Part shown: in pieces, positions 26,572 to 36,278 of the stretch | Position numbering within the stretch: position 1 is the stretch's first letter | Layout: the number at the start of each line of letters is the position of its first letter | Source: JAVVEH01 sp032251435 | Lineage (GTDB): Bacteria; Verrucomicrobiota; Lentisphaeria; Oligosphaerales; MVZH01 | Direction: 5' to 3' | NCBI GenBank assembly: GCA_032251435.1 | Contig: JAVVEH010000009.1 | Location: 42,344 to 106,343, forward strand | DNA: 64,000 bases | Notes under the pieces: model-generated | Seen by the model: only the letters and a program-made list of their open reading frames with translations | What the model was told of the DNA's origin: nothing | Database searches by the model: none | Translations under genes and position numbers: made by a program

Positions 26572-27672
26572 TTACCCCACTCCACGGGTAAGAACCTCCG
26601 CGACTCTAGCCGGCGCGTCGGTGATGGTTTCGCCAAACGCGGAGGCGAAATACCGCCGCTGTATCCCGCGATGTTTTTCGGGCTCGGCCAGAGCGGTCTG
26701 TATCGCTTGCCGCCAATTTTTAAACCCGTCTTTTTCAAAAGACCAGGCGCAGTCATAGAGCCCCATCAATTCGTCGATATCATCTTGATGCATGCCATCG
26801 TGTTGATAGTTTTCCCGCCATTTCCCGCGTGGATATGTCTCAGTGATGATCTGGGGCCGGTTGTACAGCATAAATTCTTCTGTCGGGGATGTCGCGTCAG
26901 AGATTAACAGGTCCGCGACCGATAACAGTTCTGGAAACGAGCAGGTCGCTAAATCAATTAAACCATTCCGGCGCGTGTCAAAAAGCGCGGTCAGGCGTTG
27001 ATAAAGCGCTTTCTCAGCGGCTGTGCCATGCAGCGCCTGATTCGGGTGGGGGCGCATGACCAGCACGCAGTCGTCCGGCAGGTCTGTGGCGATCTTTTCA
27101 GCGCAAGCGGTCCAGGACCCGCAACCCCGCCGGGCGGGAGCGTAAAAAACGAGTTTTTTCCCAGGATCCAAATTTAATTTACTGAAGACATTCCGGCGGT
27201 GTTCAGGACTGGGCTGTGGAAAATCCGCGAAGGGAGTGTACCCGGACACCGTGGCGGAGAATGTGATGAGGTCAGGATGCCGGTTGAGCATCCGCTCCAT
27301 CCGCGGCCCGTTTAGAAACACATGATCGAAGTCCTTTAATTGTTGGATGCCAACCTTCGTCAGGTTGCGGAATGTCCCATGAAAAATCATGGCGCGTTTC
27401 GCTTGGTAACGCCCCAGGACCGATGTGTGGGGCGCGCCGCTGACGATCACCGCGGCCGCCCGGAGACACCGGTGTGATGCTTGCAGCGACGCGAGGAGTT
27501 TTCGGTGTTTAAGCGCCGCCAAGCCGGGAAAATTCCGCTGAAAGAATGTCAGAGTTTCCCTGCGGTTGGTTATGAACACGCCTCCGGCTTCCCGTTGCGG
27601 CGGCCCGAGAGAGGGCACGCCTTGAGCCATCTTGGAGAAAAAAACAATGGGTTTGCCGCCCGCGTCAGTCAT
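26572..27672 (-). CDS. CDP-glycerol glycerophosphotransferase-like (TagF family)
   Basis: GT-B-like enzyme of the Glyphos_transf family, which in Gram-positives polymerises teichoic acid and in Gram-negatives often builds glycerol- or ribitol-phosphate-containing glycans. Motifs: KRAMIFHGTFRN (~92-103), FYAPARRG (~176-183), VLVMRPHPNQ, and SVADLLISDATSPTEEFMLY (C-terminal phosphate and nucleotide site). No membrane segment is visible; length 366 equals the catalytic domain alone, without the N-terminal extension of TagF. It is paired with the downstream GT2 gene. Transfer of glycerol phosphate versus another polyol phosphate is open. Confidence 0.82.
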   Translation of the reverse strand: MTDAGGKPIVFFSKMAQGVPSLGPPQREAGGVFITNRRETLTFFQRNFPGLAALKHRKLLASLQASHRCLRAAAVIVSGAPHTSVLGRYQAKRAMIFHGTFRNLTKVGIQQLKDFDHVFLNGPRMERMLNRHPDLITFSATVSGYTPFADFPQPSPEHRRNVFSKLNLDPGKKLVFYAPARRGCGSWTACAEKIATDLPDDCVLVMRPHPNQALHGTAAEKALYQRLTALFDTRRNGLIDLATCSFPELLSVADLLISDATSPTEEFMLYNRPQIITETYPRGKWRENYQHDGMHQDDIDELMGLYDCAWSFEKDGFKNWRQAIQTALAEPEKHRGIQRRYFASAFGETITDAPARVAEVLTRGVG

Positions 27673-27870
27673 GCGTTATTCGATCCCGTCGTCGTGTCAT
27701 TCGCAAACATGGTAAAAGCTCGTTCATTAATCAGGCGGGTAATGTAATTTACCGGCGGGAATTGTCCATGCGGCGGAACTGTTTCCTGAAGTTGGCCCGC
27801 GCCCGTTTTTCACATGACTCCGGCGGCTGTCAAGGCCGTCTAAATCCATGCCGCCGCCGTGGTCATCCGT

Positions 27871-29124
27871 CTACCACGGGCGGGTGGCATCCATCAATGC
27901 CGCTAAATCTTTTTCCGTATGGCAGGTGGAGATAAATGCCGTTTCAAACATAGATGGGGGCATGTAGATACCCGCCTCCAGCCACTCATGGTACTGGCGT
28001 TGGAAACGCCCGACATCCTGCCGCCGCGCGTCGGCCGCGGAACGAACCGGTTGGTTCGTGGCGAAAATAGTGAACATGCCGCCCGCTCTATTCACCGTCA
28101 TCGCTGTTTTCGCGCTTATGCCCACTGCGAAACGCTCCACTAAGGCCGCCATTTTCGGATAAACCTCCTGATGCTCTTTGAGCCATTCAATCGTGGCTTT
28201 CCCGGCCGCCATGGCTACTGGATTGCCGGACAACGTCCCCGCTTGATACACAGGACCGTCAGGGGCGAGAAGCGCCATGACATCCGCCCGCCCGCCGAAC
28301 GCGCCCACTGGAAATCCGCCGCCGATAATCTTTCCCAATGTGGTCAAATCCGGTGTCACGCCGAAGAATGCCTGGGCCCCGCCCAAACCGAGGCGGAAAC
28401 CGGTGATCACCTCATCAAAAATCAACAGGATTCCGTGCCGGTCACAGAGATCCCGGAGCTGTTCCAAAAATCCCTTTTCAGGAGGAACCAAACCCATGTT
28501 TCCCGCCACCGGCTCGACAATGACGGCCGCGACACTGTCACCCCATTGGCGGATAGCGGCTTGAACAGCCGCCGGATCATTATACGGAACACTGATCGTG
28601 TGCCGAATGCTGTCCGCCGGCACTCCCGAGGAGCTGGCGGACGGCAAATGACTGACGCCAGACCCGGCGTTCACGAGAAAAACATCGCTGTGCCCATGAT
28701 AACACCCGTCAAATTTAATCAGTTTTTCCCGGCCGGTGAAGGCCCGGGCTAAGCGCAGCGCGGACATGGTCGCCTCGGTGCCCGAATTGACAAATCGGAC
28801 TCGGTCGATGGACGGCACACAGTCACAGACCAGGCGGGCTAGATCAGTCTCCCCCTGGGTCGGGATCCCGTAGGTGGTGCCCCGCTCCATGGCCGCTTGA
28901 GCCGCCGCCAGGACAGGCGCCGGGGCGTGCCCGAGAATCAACGGCCCCCAAGACAGGCAAAAGTCCAACAATGTTTGTCCGTCCCGAGTGGTCAGATATT
29001 TTCCCGCCGCCCGCTCAATGAACGGGGGCGCGCCCCCGACTGAGGAAAATGAACGGACCGGGGAATTGACTCCCCCGGCTAAATATTTTTTCGCTTCGCT
29101 GTGGTATGTTTCAGGAAATATCAT
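27871..29124 (-). CDS. hemL: Glutamate-1-semialdehyde 2,1-aminomutase
   Basis: PLP enzyme that turns glutamate-1-semialdehyde into 5-aminolevulinate (C5 pathway). PLP lysine K265 lies in TTLGKIIGGGFPVGAF; FVNSGTEATMSALRLAR, KFDGCYHGHSD, and IFDEVITGFR are family hallmarks, and SASSSGVP marks HemL rather than other class III aminotransferases. Length 417 is typical. It overlaps hemB by 14 bases. With the HemA domain encoded at 46-47 kb, the genome has the full C5 route. Confidence 0.96.
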   Translation of the reverse strand: MIFPETYHSEAKKYLAGGVNSPVRSFSSVGGAPPFIERAAGKYLTTRDGQTLLDFCLSWGPLILGHAPAPVLAAAQAAMERGTTYGIPTQGETDLARLVCDCVPSIDRVRFVNSGTEATMSALRLARAFTGREKLIKFDGCYHGHSDVFLVNAGSGVSHLPSASSSGVPADSIRHTISVPYNDPAAVQAAIRQWGDSVAAVIVEPVAGNMGLVPPEKGFLEQLRDLCDRHGILLIFDEVITGFRLGLGGAQAFFGVTPDLTTLGKIIGGGFPVGAFGGRADVMALLAPDGPVYQAGTLSGNPVAMAAGKATIEWLKEHQEVYPKMAALVERFAVGISAKTAMTVNRAGGMFTIFATNQPVRSAADARRQDVGRFQRQYHEWLEAGIYMPPSMFETAFISTCHTEKDLAALMDATRPW

Positions 29125-30079
29125 GTTTTTTCAGGAGTGAATTGAGGGCGAGAGGGGTGAAATAAGAAATAATGCGATCCGCCCCGGCCCGCTTGATGGA
29201 TAACAAGCTCTCAGCGATGATTGACGCGTCAGCCAAGCCGTCCCGCACCGCCCGTTTGAGCATCGCGTATTCACCGGAGACGTTGTAGGCCACCACCGGG
29301 CAGGAAAAACGGTCCCGCGCCCGGCGGATAATGTCCAAGTACGACAAGGCGGGTTTGACAATAATTCCCGCCGCGCCTTCCTCTAAATCCGCCGCGATTT
29401 CCGCCAACGCCTCGTCACTGTTGCCGGGATCCATCTGATAGGTTTTCCGATCGCCGCTTTTCGGCGCGCAGTCCGCGGCGTCCCGGAACGGGCCGTACCA
29501 GGCGGACGCGTATTTGGCCGCATAGGAAAGAATCGGGAGGTGACCGAAGCCGGCCCCGTCCAGAGCCCGGCGAATATACCAGACCCGCCCATCCATCATA
29601 TCCGAGGGGGCCACGACATCGGCCCCCGCCCAGGCGTGACTGACGGCCACTTGCGCCAGCAACTCGCATGTCGCGTCATTTTCCCCGATATGGCAATGCC
29701 CGTCCTCAGTGAAAGAGCACAAACAGACATCAGTGACACACTCCAGTTCAGGAAACCGGGCCTTGATAAGCGGTAGCGCCTGTTGAACAATGCCTTCAGA
29801 GGACCAGGCCGCCGCCACGTTTTTACGCTCAGGAACGCCGAATAACAGCACCGCGGTCAAACCGTTTTCGATGAGAGGGGGGAGATCCCGGATCAACGCG
29901 TCACAGCTGTAGCGGCACACACCCGGCATCGAGGGTATGTCCTCCTTAACCCCTCTACCTGTCACGAGAAAAACCGGCCAGATAAAGTCCTGAACACGTA
30001 AACACGTTTCCCGATGCGCATCCCTCACCGCCGCGTCAATCCGCCGGGGCCGGAAACGCTTGAAATTAGTCTTGCTCAT
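29111..30079 (-). CDS. hemB: Porphobilinogen synthase (5-aminolevulinate dehydratase)
   Basis: Condenses two 5-aminolevulinates to porphobilinogen. The two Schiff-base lysines are K189 (YAAKYASAWYGPFR) and K242 (IIVKPALSYLDI). DVCLCSFTEDGHCH carries C119, C121 and C129, the zinc-type active-site cysteines, so this is a Zn-dependent rather than an Mg-only enzyme. Length 322 is normal. First gene of a hemB-hemL pair with overlapping coding ends. Confidence 0.96.
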   Translation of the reverse strand: MSKTNFKRFRPRRIDAAVRDAHRETCLRVQDFIWPVFLVTGRGVKEDIPSMPGVCRYSCDALIRDLPPLIENGLTAVLLFGVPERKNVAAAWSSEGIVQQALPLIKARFPELECVTDVCLCSFTEDGHCHIGENDATCELLAQVAVSHAWAGADVVAPSDMMDGRVWYIRRALDGAGFGHLPILSYAAKYASAWYGPFRDAADCAPKSGDRKTYQMDPGNSDEALAEIAADLEEGAAGIIVKPALSYLDIIRRARDRFSCPVVAYNVSGEYAMLKRAVRDGLADASIIAESLLSIKRAGADRIISYFTPLALNSLLKKHDIS

Positions 30080-30462
30080 GCGCGCTTTCTGTTAAAAAGG
30101 TCCACTCGGAGCCTTAACGACTCTCGACCGCCTGGATGACGGCGCCGCCGCCGTCGATTCAACAGGTCACCTGGCATACCCATGCGGCTTGGTCTCCATC
30201 TGTCAACACTGCCATTCCAACGTCACCCGCGGATCGCTCGCTCAGAACGATTCAACCGGCTTAAAAAACAGGAAATAGCTTTCCTCAACAACAGGCCAAA
30301 GATATTCTGGCAACGGGGCGCCGTCAAGCGGAAAGACGACGTTTGTGGGATGGCTGGGAAAATAATTCTCGAATGTATCTGTAAATATTCAAAAGACGAT
30401 CTATATTACTATACAATTCATATAAACTTTGTAAAGATTAATGCGGATTTGTCACCATTCCC
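30080..30462. other. Divergent intergenic region between hemB and cysH
   Basis: 383 bases that should carry promoters in both directions. A perfect hairpin GACGGCG-CCGC-CGCCGTC lies at 30138-30155. A possible cysH promoter is TTCAAA (30388), 16 bases, TATACA (30410), of low confidence. No gene or known riboswitch is evident. Confidence 0.4.
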
Positions 30463-31227
30463 ATGAGCGCATCGATCGACACAGTCAACTTGGACGAATT
30501 AAACGAGGCGTTTGACAACGCCACCACGGATCGCGTTTTATCGTGGTGTTACGAGCGTTTTTCTCCGGAAGAGGTGAAATTGTCCACGTCTTTCGGGGCT
30601 GAGGGCATGGTTTTGCTGCACATGCTGGTTAACCGGGGTGCCGCACCCCGGGTGTTCACGTTGGATACCGGGCGTAACTACCAGGAAACCTACGATGTCT
30701 GGCAGGCGTGTGAAGACCGTTACGGCATTCACATTGAAGGGTACACGCCGGATCCCGCTGACGTGGAGGACTTGTACAAAAACGGTGGACCGAACCTGTT
30801 TTACGCCAGCGTTGAAAATCGCAAACGCTGTTGTTATGTCCGTAAAGTCAAGCCGCTGAAACGGGCTTTGACCGATGCGAAGGTCTGGATCACCGGCTTG
30901 CGGGCCGCGCAAAATACCAACCGGGCCGGGTTGCGTGTTTTTTCCTTTGATAAAGCCTGCCAGGTGATCAAGGTGTGCCCATTACTGCATTGGCATGAGG
31001 TCAACGTCTGGGATTACATACGCGCCAACGGCGTGCCCTACAACAAACGTCATGACAGAGGGTATCCGACGATCGGCTGCGCCCCTTGCACACGGCCGGT
31101 GCGGCCGGCTGAAGACCCGCGCGCCGGGCGCTGGTGGTGGGAAACCGATGACCAGCGGGAGTGCGGGCTGCATATTGAAAATGGTAAAGTTATCCGTGAA
31201 AAAGCGCCCATTAATTTCACGATTTAA
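30463..31227 (+). CDS. cysH: APS/PAPS reductase, 4Fe-4S type
   Basis: Reduces adenylyl sulfate (or PAPS) to sulfite. P-loop-like motif KLSTSFGAEGMVLLHML (39-55) binds the nucleotide. Paired cysteines C123-C124 (KRCCYVRK) and C206-x2-C209 (IGCAPCTRPV) form the [4Fe-4S] site that marks the APS-reducing, plant/bacterial-assimilatory type; C234 in ECGLH is the catalytic cysteine. Length 254. The sulfite reductase gene starts 66 bases after its stop, so the two steps APS to sulfide are adjacent. ATP sulfurylase and a sulfate importer are not in the window. Upstream ribosome site is weak. Confidence 0.93.
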   Translation: MSASIDTVNLDELNEAFDNATTDRVLSWCYERFSPEEVKLSTSFGAEGMVLLHMLVNRGAAPRVFTLDTGRNYQETYDVWQACEDRYGIHIEGYTPDPADVEDLYKNGGPNLFYASVENRKRCCYVRKVKPLKRALTDAKVWITGLRAAQNTNRAGLRVFSFDKACQVIKVCPLLHWHEVNVWDYIRANGVPYNKRHDRGYPTIGCAPCTRPVRPAEDPRAGRWWWETDDQRECGLHIENGKVIREKAPINFTI

Positions 31228-31293
31228 CGCGTGTTTCCTGTTTCGGTTTTATCCAGACTAATCGTGAACCCAATCATAGAACGTTTCACTCTC

Positions 31294-32862
31294 ATGCAAC
31301 GAAAATTAACCTTTGAAAAAGTCTCGGAAGATGAAGAAATCAAGGCGGCTGGCTTAACCTTGGATTTTGATGAAATCGCCCGCAAGGGGTCAATGTCCCG
31401 GGAAGAGAGCGCCATCGCCAAGTGGTACGGCATCTACGGCTCCCGTCAGACGGGCAACTATATGGCCCGAATGGTCGTCCCCGGTGGCATAATCACCTCC
31501 GCGCAAGCCCGGCTGATCGCGAAAACCGCTGAAGATTTCGCTCAAGGACGAATCAATATCACCACTCGGCAGTCCTTGCAGTTTCACTGGTTGCAGCTGA
31601 AAGATCTGCCCCGGGTGTTGCGCCAACTGGCGGAAGAGACTATTTCCTGTTTCCACGGGTGCGGCGATGTCACCCGGAATGTCGCCGCCTGCCCCCTGGC
31701 TGAAACCTGCGCCTACCGACGGTTTAATGTCCGTCCATACGCCTTGGAATCGGCCCGTCTCCTGACATCGTCCCGGGATTTGGACAACCTGCCGCGCAAA
31801 TACAAAGTCACGTGGTCCGGCTGCCCCGGCGCCTGCGCCCAGCCGTATATGAACTGTGTCGGCATGATCGCGGTCAAAAAGGCCACTGGAGAAGAAGGCT
31901 TTAAAGTCGTCATTGGCGGCGGCATGGGCTGGAAAGGGTTTGTCGCCCGGGAGTTGTTCTCTTTCGTTCCGGCGGATAAAGCGGTTGTTCTCACCCGGGC
32001 GATCGCCTTGCTCTTCCGGGACTACGGGGATCGCTTTAACCGGGCCAAAGCCCGCCTCAAATTTGTCGTGGATCGCCTCGGTGTCGATACGTGCCGGGAC
32101 ATCATCCTGCGATATTGCGCCGATGAACACGTCGACACATCCGGATTTGACACCGCGCCGGTCGCGGAGGCGGGCCCGGCGGTTCCCGAAAATCCATTAA
32201 CTGAGACGTTCATGAAACATGACGACGAAGGAACCGTCCGCATCATGGTTCCCAAGGGTGAAATGGATCATGTTCAGCTCTTTCGGGTGGCCGAATTAGC
32301 CGAAATGTACGGCGACCAGCGGGTCTACACAACCAATCGCCAAAATCTCGAACTGCACGGGGTCAGCGAGAACCGCGTCGACACAGTAAAAACGGAATTA
32401 GCCAAAATCGGCTTCGCCACCGAAGGAGTGTACGGACTGCCGGACATGGTGGCCTGCGTCGGAACCACCTACTGTCCCAAGGCGGTCGCCACCACACGGG
32501 AATTATTTGAACGCCTCCAACCGCTTGTCAACGCGCCCGTCTTCGCCGGCATACGGGATTTCGCCACCATTAATATCACCGGCTGTCCCAACGCCTGCTC
32601 TCCCTATCGAATCGCTGATATTGGTTTCCGGGGCATGCGTATTCGGGAAGAGACCGGCTCGGTTGAAGGCTATGAAATGCTGATTGGCGGCAGCCAGACG
32701 AAACACGGCGTTAAACTCGGCGATTTCAAAACCACCGACTGTGTGGAAATAACCGGAAAAGTGCTGGCTCATTTCATGGCTGTCCGACAGGATAATGAAA
32801 CCCTCCGGGGGTGCGTGGAACGGGTCGGGGTTGAGAAATTTAAAGAAGTCATTATGCTTTAG
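31294..32862 (+). CDS. Siroheme [4Fe-4S] sulfite (nitrite) reductase
   Basis: Six-electron reduction of sulfite to sulfide (or nitrite to ammonium). The two-fold ferredoxin-like/4Fe-4S repeat is complete; siroheme/cluster cysteines are C388, C394 (ACVGTTYCPKA), C431 and C435 (TGCPNACS). ITTRQSLQFHWL and YTTNRQNLELHG are the pseudo-symmetric siroheme-pocket segments. About 522 residues from ATG 31294; the frame opens further upstream at GTG codons, and no ribosome site settles the start. Downstream of cysH, hence sulfite is the likely substrate. Electrons probably come from ferredoxin or from the GltD-like protein encoded next. Confidence 0.92.
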   Translation: MQRKLTFEKVSEDEEIKAAGLTLDFDEIARKGSMSREESAIAKWYGIYGSRQTGNYMARMVVPGGIITSAQARLIAKTAEDFAQGRINITTRQSLQFHWLQLKDLPRVLRQLAEETISCFHGCGDVTRNVAACPLAETCAYRRFNVRPYALESARLLTSSRDLDNLPRKYKVTWSGCPGACAQPYMNCVGMIAVKKATGEEGFKVVIGGGMGWKGFVARELFSFVPADKAVVLTRAIALLFRDYGDRFNRAKARLKFVVDRLGVDTCRDIILRYCADEHVDTSGFDTAPVAEAGPAVPENPLTETFMKHDDEGTVRIMVPKGEMDHVQLFRVAELAEMYGDQRVYTTNRQNLELHGVSENRVDTVKTELAKIGFATEGVYGLPDMVACVGTTYCPKAVATTRELFERLQPLVNAPVFAGIRDFATINITGCPNACSPYRIADIGFRGMRIREETGSVEGYEMLIGGSQTKHGVKLGDFKTTDCVEITGKVLAHFMAVRQDNETLRGCVERVGVEKFKEVIML

Positions 32863-32900
32863 ATGTCTCAGAAAAGGTGGCGCGGCCCCGCTACCCTGAT

Positions 32901-32932
32901 TTATTCACGCCGCGTGAATAATCCAAGCTTGG
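32901..32932. promoter_or_regulatory. Two adjacent palindromes before the GltD-like gene
   Basis: TTATTCACG-CCG-CGTGAATAA (perfect 9-bp arms) is followed one base later by CCAAGCTTGG. There is no T tract, so an operator or RNA-processing hairpin between the sulfite reductase and flavoprotein genes is more likely than a terminator. Confidence 0.45.
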
Positions 32933-33038
32933 CCGCCGTGGACGGGGCTTTTGACCGTCTCTTCAGCGCGCGGCTGTGACTTTGACGGGGTCGCCCGGGT
33001 AACATGGACATCGAGACATCCTTATTGAGCGCGGGACA

Positions 33039-34832
33039 ATGACAGAAAAATACACCTATTCCAAAGCTCCCGAACTTCGGGAGAATTCCGTCTCTGAAGG
33101 GCTGGGAAGAGCCCGCGTTGACCAGAAAGTCATCGCCAAGGACATTCCCTGTCAGGCGGCCTGCCCGGCCCGGACCAATGTTCCCGGATACATCGAAGCC
33201 ATCGCCCGGGGCGATAACGACACCGCCCAGCGCGTCAACCGCGAAGGCAACGTCTTCCCTGGCGTCCTCGGACGCGTGTGCACCCGTCCCTGTGAGGCGG
33301 CCTGTCGGCATCAATGGACGAATATAAATGGACCGGTCACAATATGCCATCTCAAACGGTACGCGGCCGACAACAACGCCCTGCCGGCCGGGCCGTTGGC
33401 TCCCTGGTTTGAATCCACCGGCAAATCCATCGCCATCATCGGCGGCGGCCCGGCGGGATTGACCGCGGCCCGGGAGTCGCGCCGTTACGGCCATGCTGTC
33501 GTGGTTTATGAGAAAGAATCCCATCTTGGCGGCATGATGATGGACGGCATTCCCCGCTTTCGTCTGCCCAAGGGTGTGATCGAGGCTGATATCAGCCATA
33601 TCACCGTGGGGGACATAACCATTGAAACCGGTGTGACAATCGACAAAGCGGCGGTCGCCAGGCTGTCATCTGAGCATGACGCGGTGCTTGTCGCCGCCGG
33701 CACGACGGTGCCTAACGCGTTGCCCTTGGCCGGGGTCACACCCGATCAGGCGCTTGACGGGCTGACATTTATGAAAGCGTACAATAACGGGGGGATCACC
33801 AGCATGGAAGGGGACGCGGTGATTATCGGCGGCGGGTTCACCGCCGTGGATTGCGCCCGCTCCTGCGCCCGGGCCGCCCGCCGCTTGCTGGGGGAGGGCG
33901 GCAATGTCTCGGTGATGTATCGACGGACGGAACACTTTATGTCCGCGGACAGCGCGGAACTTGAGGAACTTGAGCGGGAGAATATCACCGTCCGCACCTT
34001 GGTGGCCCCGGTCTCCGCCCGTTCCAAAAATGGGAAAATCACCGCTGTCACGTTCCGCCGGAACATGATCACCCGGGAGAGCGATGGTGAAAAACGTAAG
34101 GTGATTCCCGTGGAAAATTCCGAATTTGACATCCCCTGCGCCAACCTGATCATCGCCATTGGCCAACAACAGGACTGGAGCCTGCTGCCTGATGGCGTGG
34201 CGCTTACGCATGACCATGCGACCACTCAGGACAATCTCTTCACCGCCGGAGACTTTTCGACCGGCAGCAACGATGTGATCAGCGCGGTCGCCCACGGCAA
34301 GAGCGCCGCGGATGCCATTGACACCTTTCTTATGGGAGAGGCGAGGGCCTTTGACGCGGTGAGCATTGAAGCGATTGACCTGGACGCTGACGGGGAGACC
34401 GGCCGACTGCGGGATGATGACTTGCGGCCCCCGCGGTCCATGCCCATTCTGCCGGTGCCTTTAAGAGCCGAAGATGACAACGAAGTGGAAACAGGCCACA
34501 CCGAGGCCGAAGCCCTCAGCAACGCCAACCGGTGCTACTTCTGTCACTATAAATTTGAGATTGATAGTGATAAGTGTATCCACTGCGACTGGTGCGTCGG
34601 TGTCTCTCCCCGGGAGTGCATTAAGCGCGTGTCACGCGTGTTCCATGATGAGGACGGTTATGTCACCAGTGTCATGGACGCCAGCCGGGCGCGGGAAGGC
34701 ACGTATATTTGGATTGACAGCCATGAGTGCATCCGTTGCGGCAAATGCCTGCGTGTCTGCCCGACCGGCGCCATCTCCATGAAGAAAACAACCAAAGTCC
34801 GGGTGGATGGCTGTGGCCGACGGCTAGCCTGA
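33039..34832 (+). CDS. GltD-like flavoprotein with 4Fe-4S domains
   Basis: NAD(P)H-dependent electron-transfer protein. An N-terminal helical cluster domain (CQAACPARTNVPGYI, then CTRPCEAACRH) is followed by FAD-binding (IAIIGGGPAGLTAAR, ~132-146) and NAD(P)-binding (AVIIGGGFTAVDCAR) Rossmann folds, then GDFSTGSNDVISAVAHGKSA for FAD. The C-terminus (~525-590) has two [4Fe-4S] motifs: CIHCDWC with a distant fourth Cys, and CIRCGKCLRVCP. Such proteins resemble the glutamate synthase small subunit but act with other partners. No gltB is here; standing after cysH and sulfite reductase, it is a good candidate electron donor to sulfite reductase, directly or through ferredoxin. An alternative is NADPH:ferredoxin exchange. 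Confidence 0.85.
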   Translation: MTEKYTYSKAPELRENSVSEGLGRARVDQKVIAKDIPCQAACPARTNVPGYIEAIARGDNDTAQRVNREGNVFPGVLGRVCTRPCEAACRHQWTNINGPVTICHLKRYAADNNALPAGPLAPWFESTGKSIAIIGGGPAGLTAARESRRYGHAVVVYEKESHLGGMMMDGIPRFRLPKGVIEADISHITVGDITIETGVTIDKAAVARLSSEHDAVLVAAGTTVPNALPLAGVTPDQALDGLTFMKAYNNGGITSMEGDAVIIGGGFTAVDCARSCARAARRLLGEGGNVSVMYRRTEHFMSADSAELEELERENITVRTLVAPVSARSKNGKITAVTFRRNMITRESDGEKRKVIPVENSEFDIPCANLIIAIGQQQDWSLLPDGVALTHDHATTQDNLFTAGDFSTGSNDVISAVAHGKSAADAIDTFLMGEARAFDAVSIEAIDLDADGETGRLRDDDLRPPRSMPILPVPLRAEDDNEVETGHTEAEALSNANRCYFCHYKFEIDSDKCIHCDWCVGVSPRECIKRVSRVFHDEDGYVTSVMDASRAREGTYIWIDSHECIRCGKCLRVCPTGAISMKKTTKVRVDGCGRRLA

Positions 34833-34836
34833 AGGT

Positions 34837-34911
34837 GTCCTGAAAGGTTTTGGACAAGGTTCTGAAAGGTTCTGGACAAGGTTCTGGACAAGGTTCTGGA
34901 CAAGGTTCTGG
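34837..34911. repeat. 12-bp tandem repeat
   Basis: Three exact copies plus a partial copy of TCTGGACAAGGT start at 34871; degenerate copies (CTGAAAGGT, TTGGACAAGGT) extend back to just after the flavoprotein stop codon. It ends ~65 bases before mscS, and could affect that gene's leader. Confidence 0.75.
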
Positions 34912-34978
34912 AGATCAGCATGTTATGCTTTCCGGGCACCCTCTGGCCTGACCTGCGTAAAACAAGAAAGGAATCCAA

Positions 34979-36058
34979 ATGAACGACACGTTTTTTGCAT
35001 ACATTCATGAGGTTGCCACCCAGCCAGTCATGATTCCCGTTTTCGCCTTGGCCGTCGGGCTCGCGCTGGGATATATCTTTTTCTTTGCGCTGAAGCGCCT
35101 GTGCGGGCGCTCACACTCGCGGAGATGTGATATCATTCTCCGCTACGCGCGGCGACCGGCTCTGCTGCTGATTCCCTTGCTCGCGGCGAAAATGAGCGGG
35201 TCTCTGCCGCGCCTTCCAGACAATATCTCACAGTTTTACACCCATGTGATCAACCTGTTACTGGTCGCGTCCTTCGCCTACCTGGCCATTAATGGTGTCC
35301 GCGCGTTCAAGGCCATCATTTATCAAGCCCATGACGTGACTGTCGCCGACAACCTCAAAGCCAGAAAAATAACGACTCAGGTGGATATTTTGGTTAAAAT
35401 CGCCATCGGGATTATTTTAGTCATCGCTGTTTCACTGGCATTGATGACCTTTCAAGGTATTCGCCAGATTGGTGTCAGCATACTGGCTTCGGCCGGCGTC
35501 ACTGGAATTATCGTGGGCATGGCGGCGCAGAAAACATTGTCGAACCTTTTCGCCGGCGTTCAGATAGCCTTCACTCAGCCCATTCGCATCGATGATGTGG
35601 TCATTGTCGAAAATGAATGGGGGCGAATCGAGGAGATCACCCTGACCTTCGTGGTTGTCCGCATCTGGGATCTGCGGCGCCTGGTCCTGCCCATTTCATA
35701 CTTCATCGAAAAACCGTTCCAGAATTGGACGCGGACTTCGGCGGATATTCTCGGCAGTGTGTTCATCTACACGGATTATACGGTTCCGGTCGATGCCATT
35801 CGCAAGGAGACGGAACGGTTTGTCTCGCAATCCAAGGACTGGGACAAGCAGGTCTGTGTCGTCCAAGTCACCGACAGCAAACCCGCCGTTCTGGAACTGC
35901 GGCTGCTGGTCAGCGCCAAAGACGCGTCGACGGCCTGGAACCTGCGCTGCGCACTCCGGGAAGCCATCATCGACTTCATTCAGAAAAACTATCCGGAAAG
36001 CCTGCCCCGCACCCGGGCCGAGGTCAGTGGAGCGCTGATGTCTCCAAAGCAGTCTTGA
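34979..36058 (+). CDS. MscS-family mechanosensitive channel
   Basis: Membrane-tension-gated channel, 359 residues. Hydrophobic segments lie at about 15-35, 55-70, 80-100 and 135-155; the pore-lining helix is GVSILASAGVTGIIVGMAAQ, and LSNLFAGVQIAFTQPIRIDD leads into the MscS beta domain with the typical VENEWGRIEEITLTFV. A C-terminal alpha/beta domain ends near 345. GAAAGGAA precedes the ATG. Downstream, ~220 bases without a gene hold the promoter zone of the toxin-antitoxin pair. No functional link to neighbours is apparent. Confidence 0.92.
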   Translation: MNDTFFAYIHEVATQPVMIPVFALAVGLALGYIFFFALKRLCGRSHSRRCDIILRYARRPALLLIPLLAAKMSGSLPRLPDNISQFYTHVINLLLVASFAYLAINGVRAFKAIIYQAHDVTVADNLKARKITTQVDILVKIAIGIILVIAVSLALMTFQGIRQIGVSILASAGVTGIIVGMAAQKTLSNLFAGVQIAFTQPIRIDDVVIVENEWGRIEEITLTFVVVRIWDLRRLVLPISYFIEKPFQNWTRTSADILGSVFIYTDYTVPVDAIRKETERFVSQSKDWDKQVCVVQVTDSKPAVLELRLLVSAKDASTAWNLRCALREAIIDFIQKNYPESLPRTRAEVSGALMSPKQS

Positions 36059-36278
36059 GATTGCCCCGCCTATAGCGCCCCCAATCGTCTCCCGTAATCG
36101 TCCTCTACGCTTCGCGCTCTTAATCTTCCTCCCTGCATTCATTCTCCCCGCGCCAAATTCAAACAATCTTACCGAAAGACCTTCATCAAATCGTTGTCTG
36201 ATCAGGTTGTGATATCTTTCTAAAGCACTATATTTGGGCATATATAATCACTTTCTTTAGATATTTAGGAGACATGTC

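Noticed and set aside
30182..30466. 94-codon open frame before cysH
   Set aside because: No ribosome site or family signal; it overlaps the cysH start and the probable promoter.
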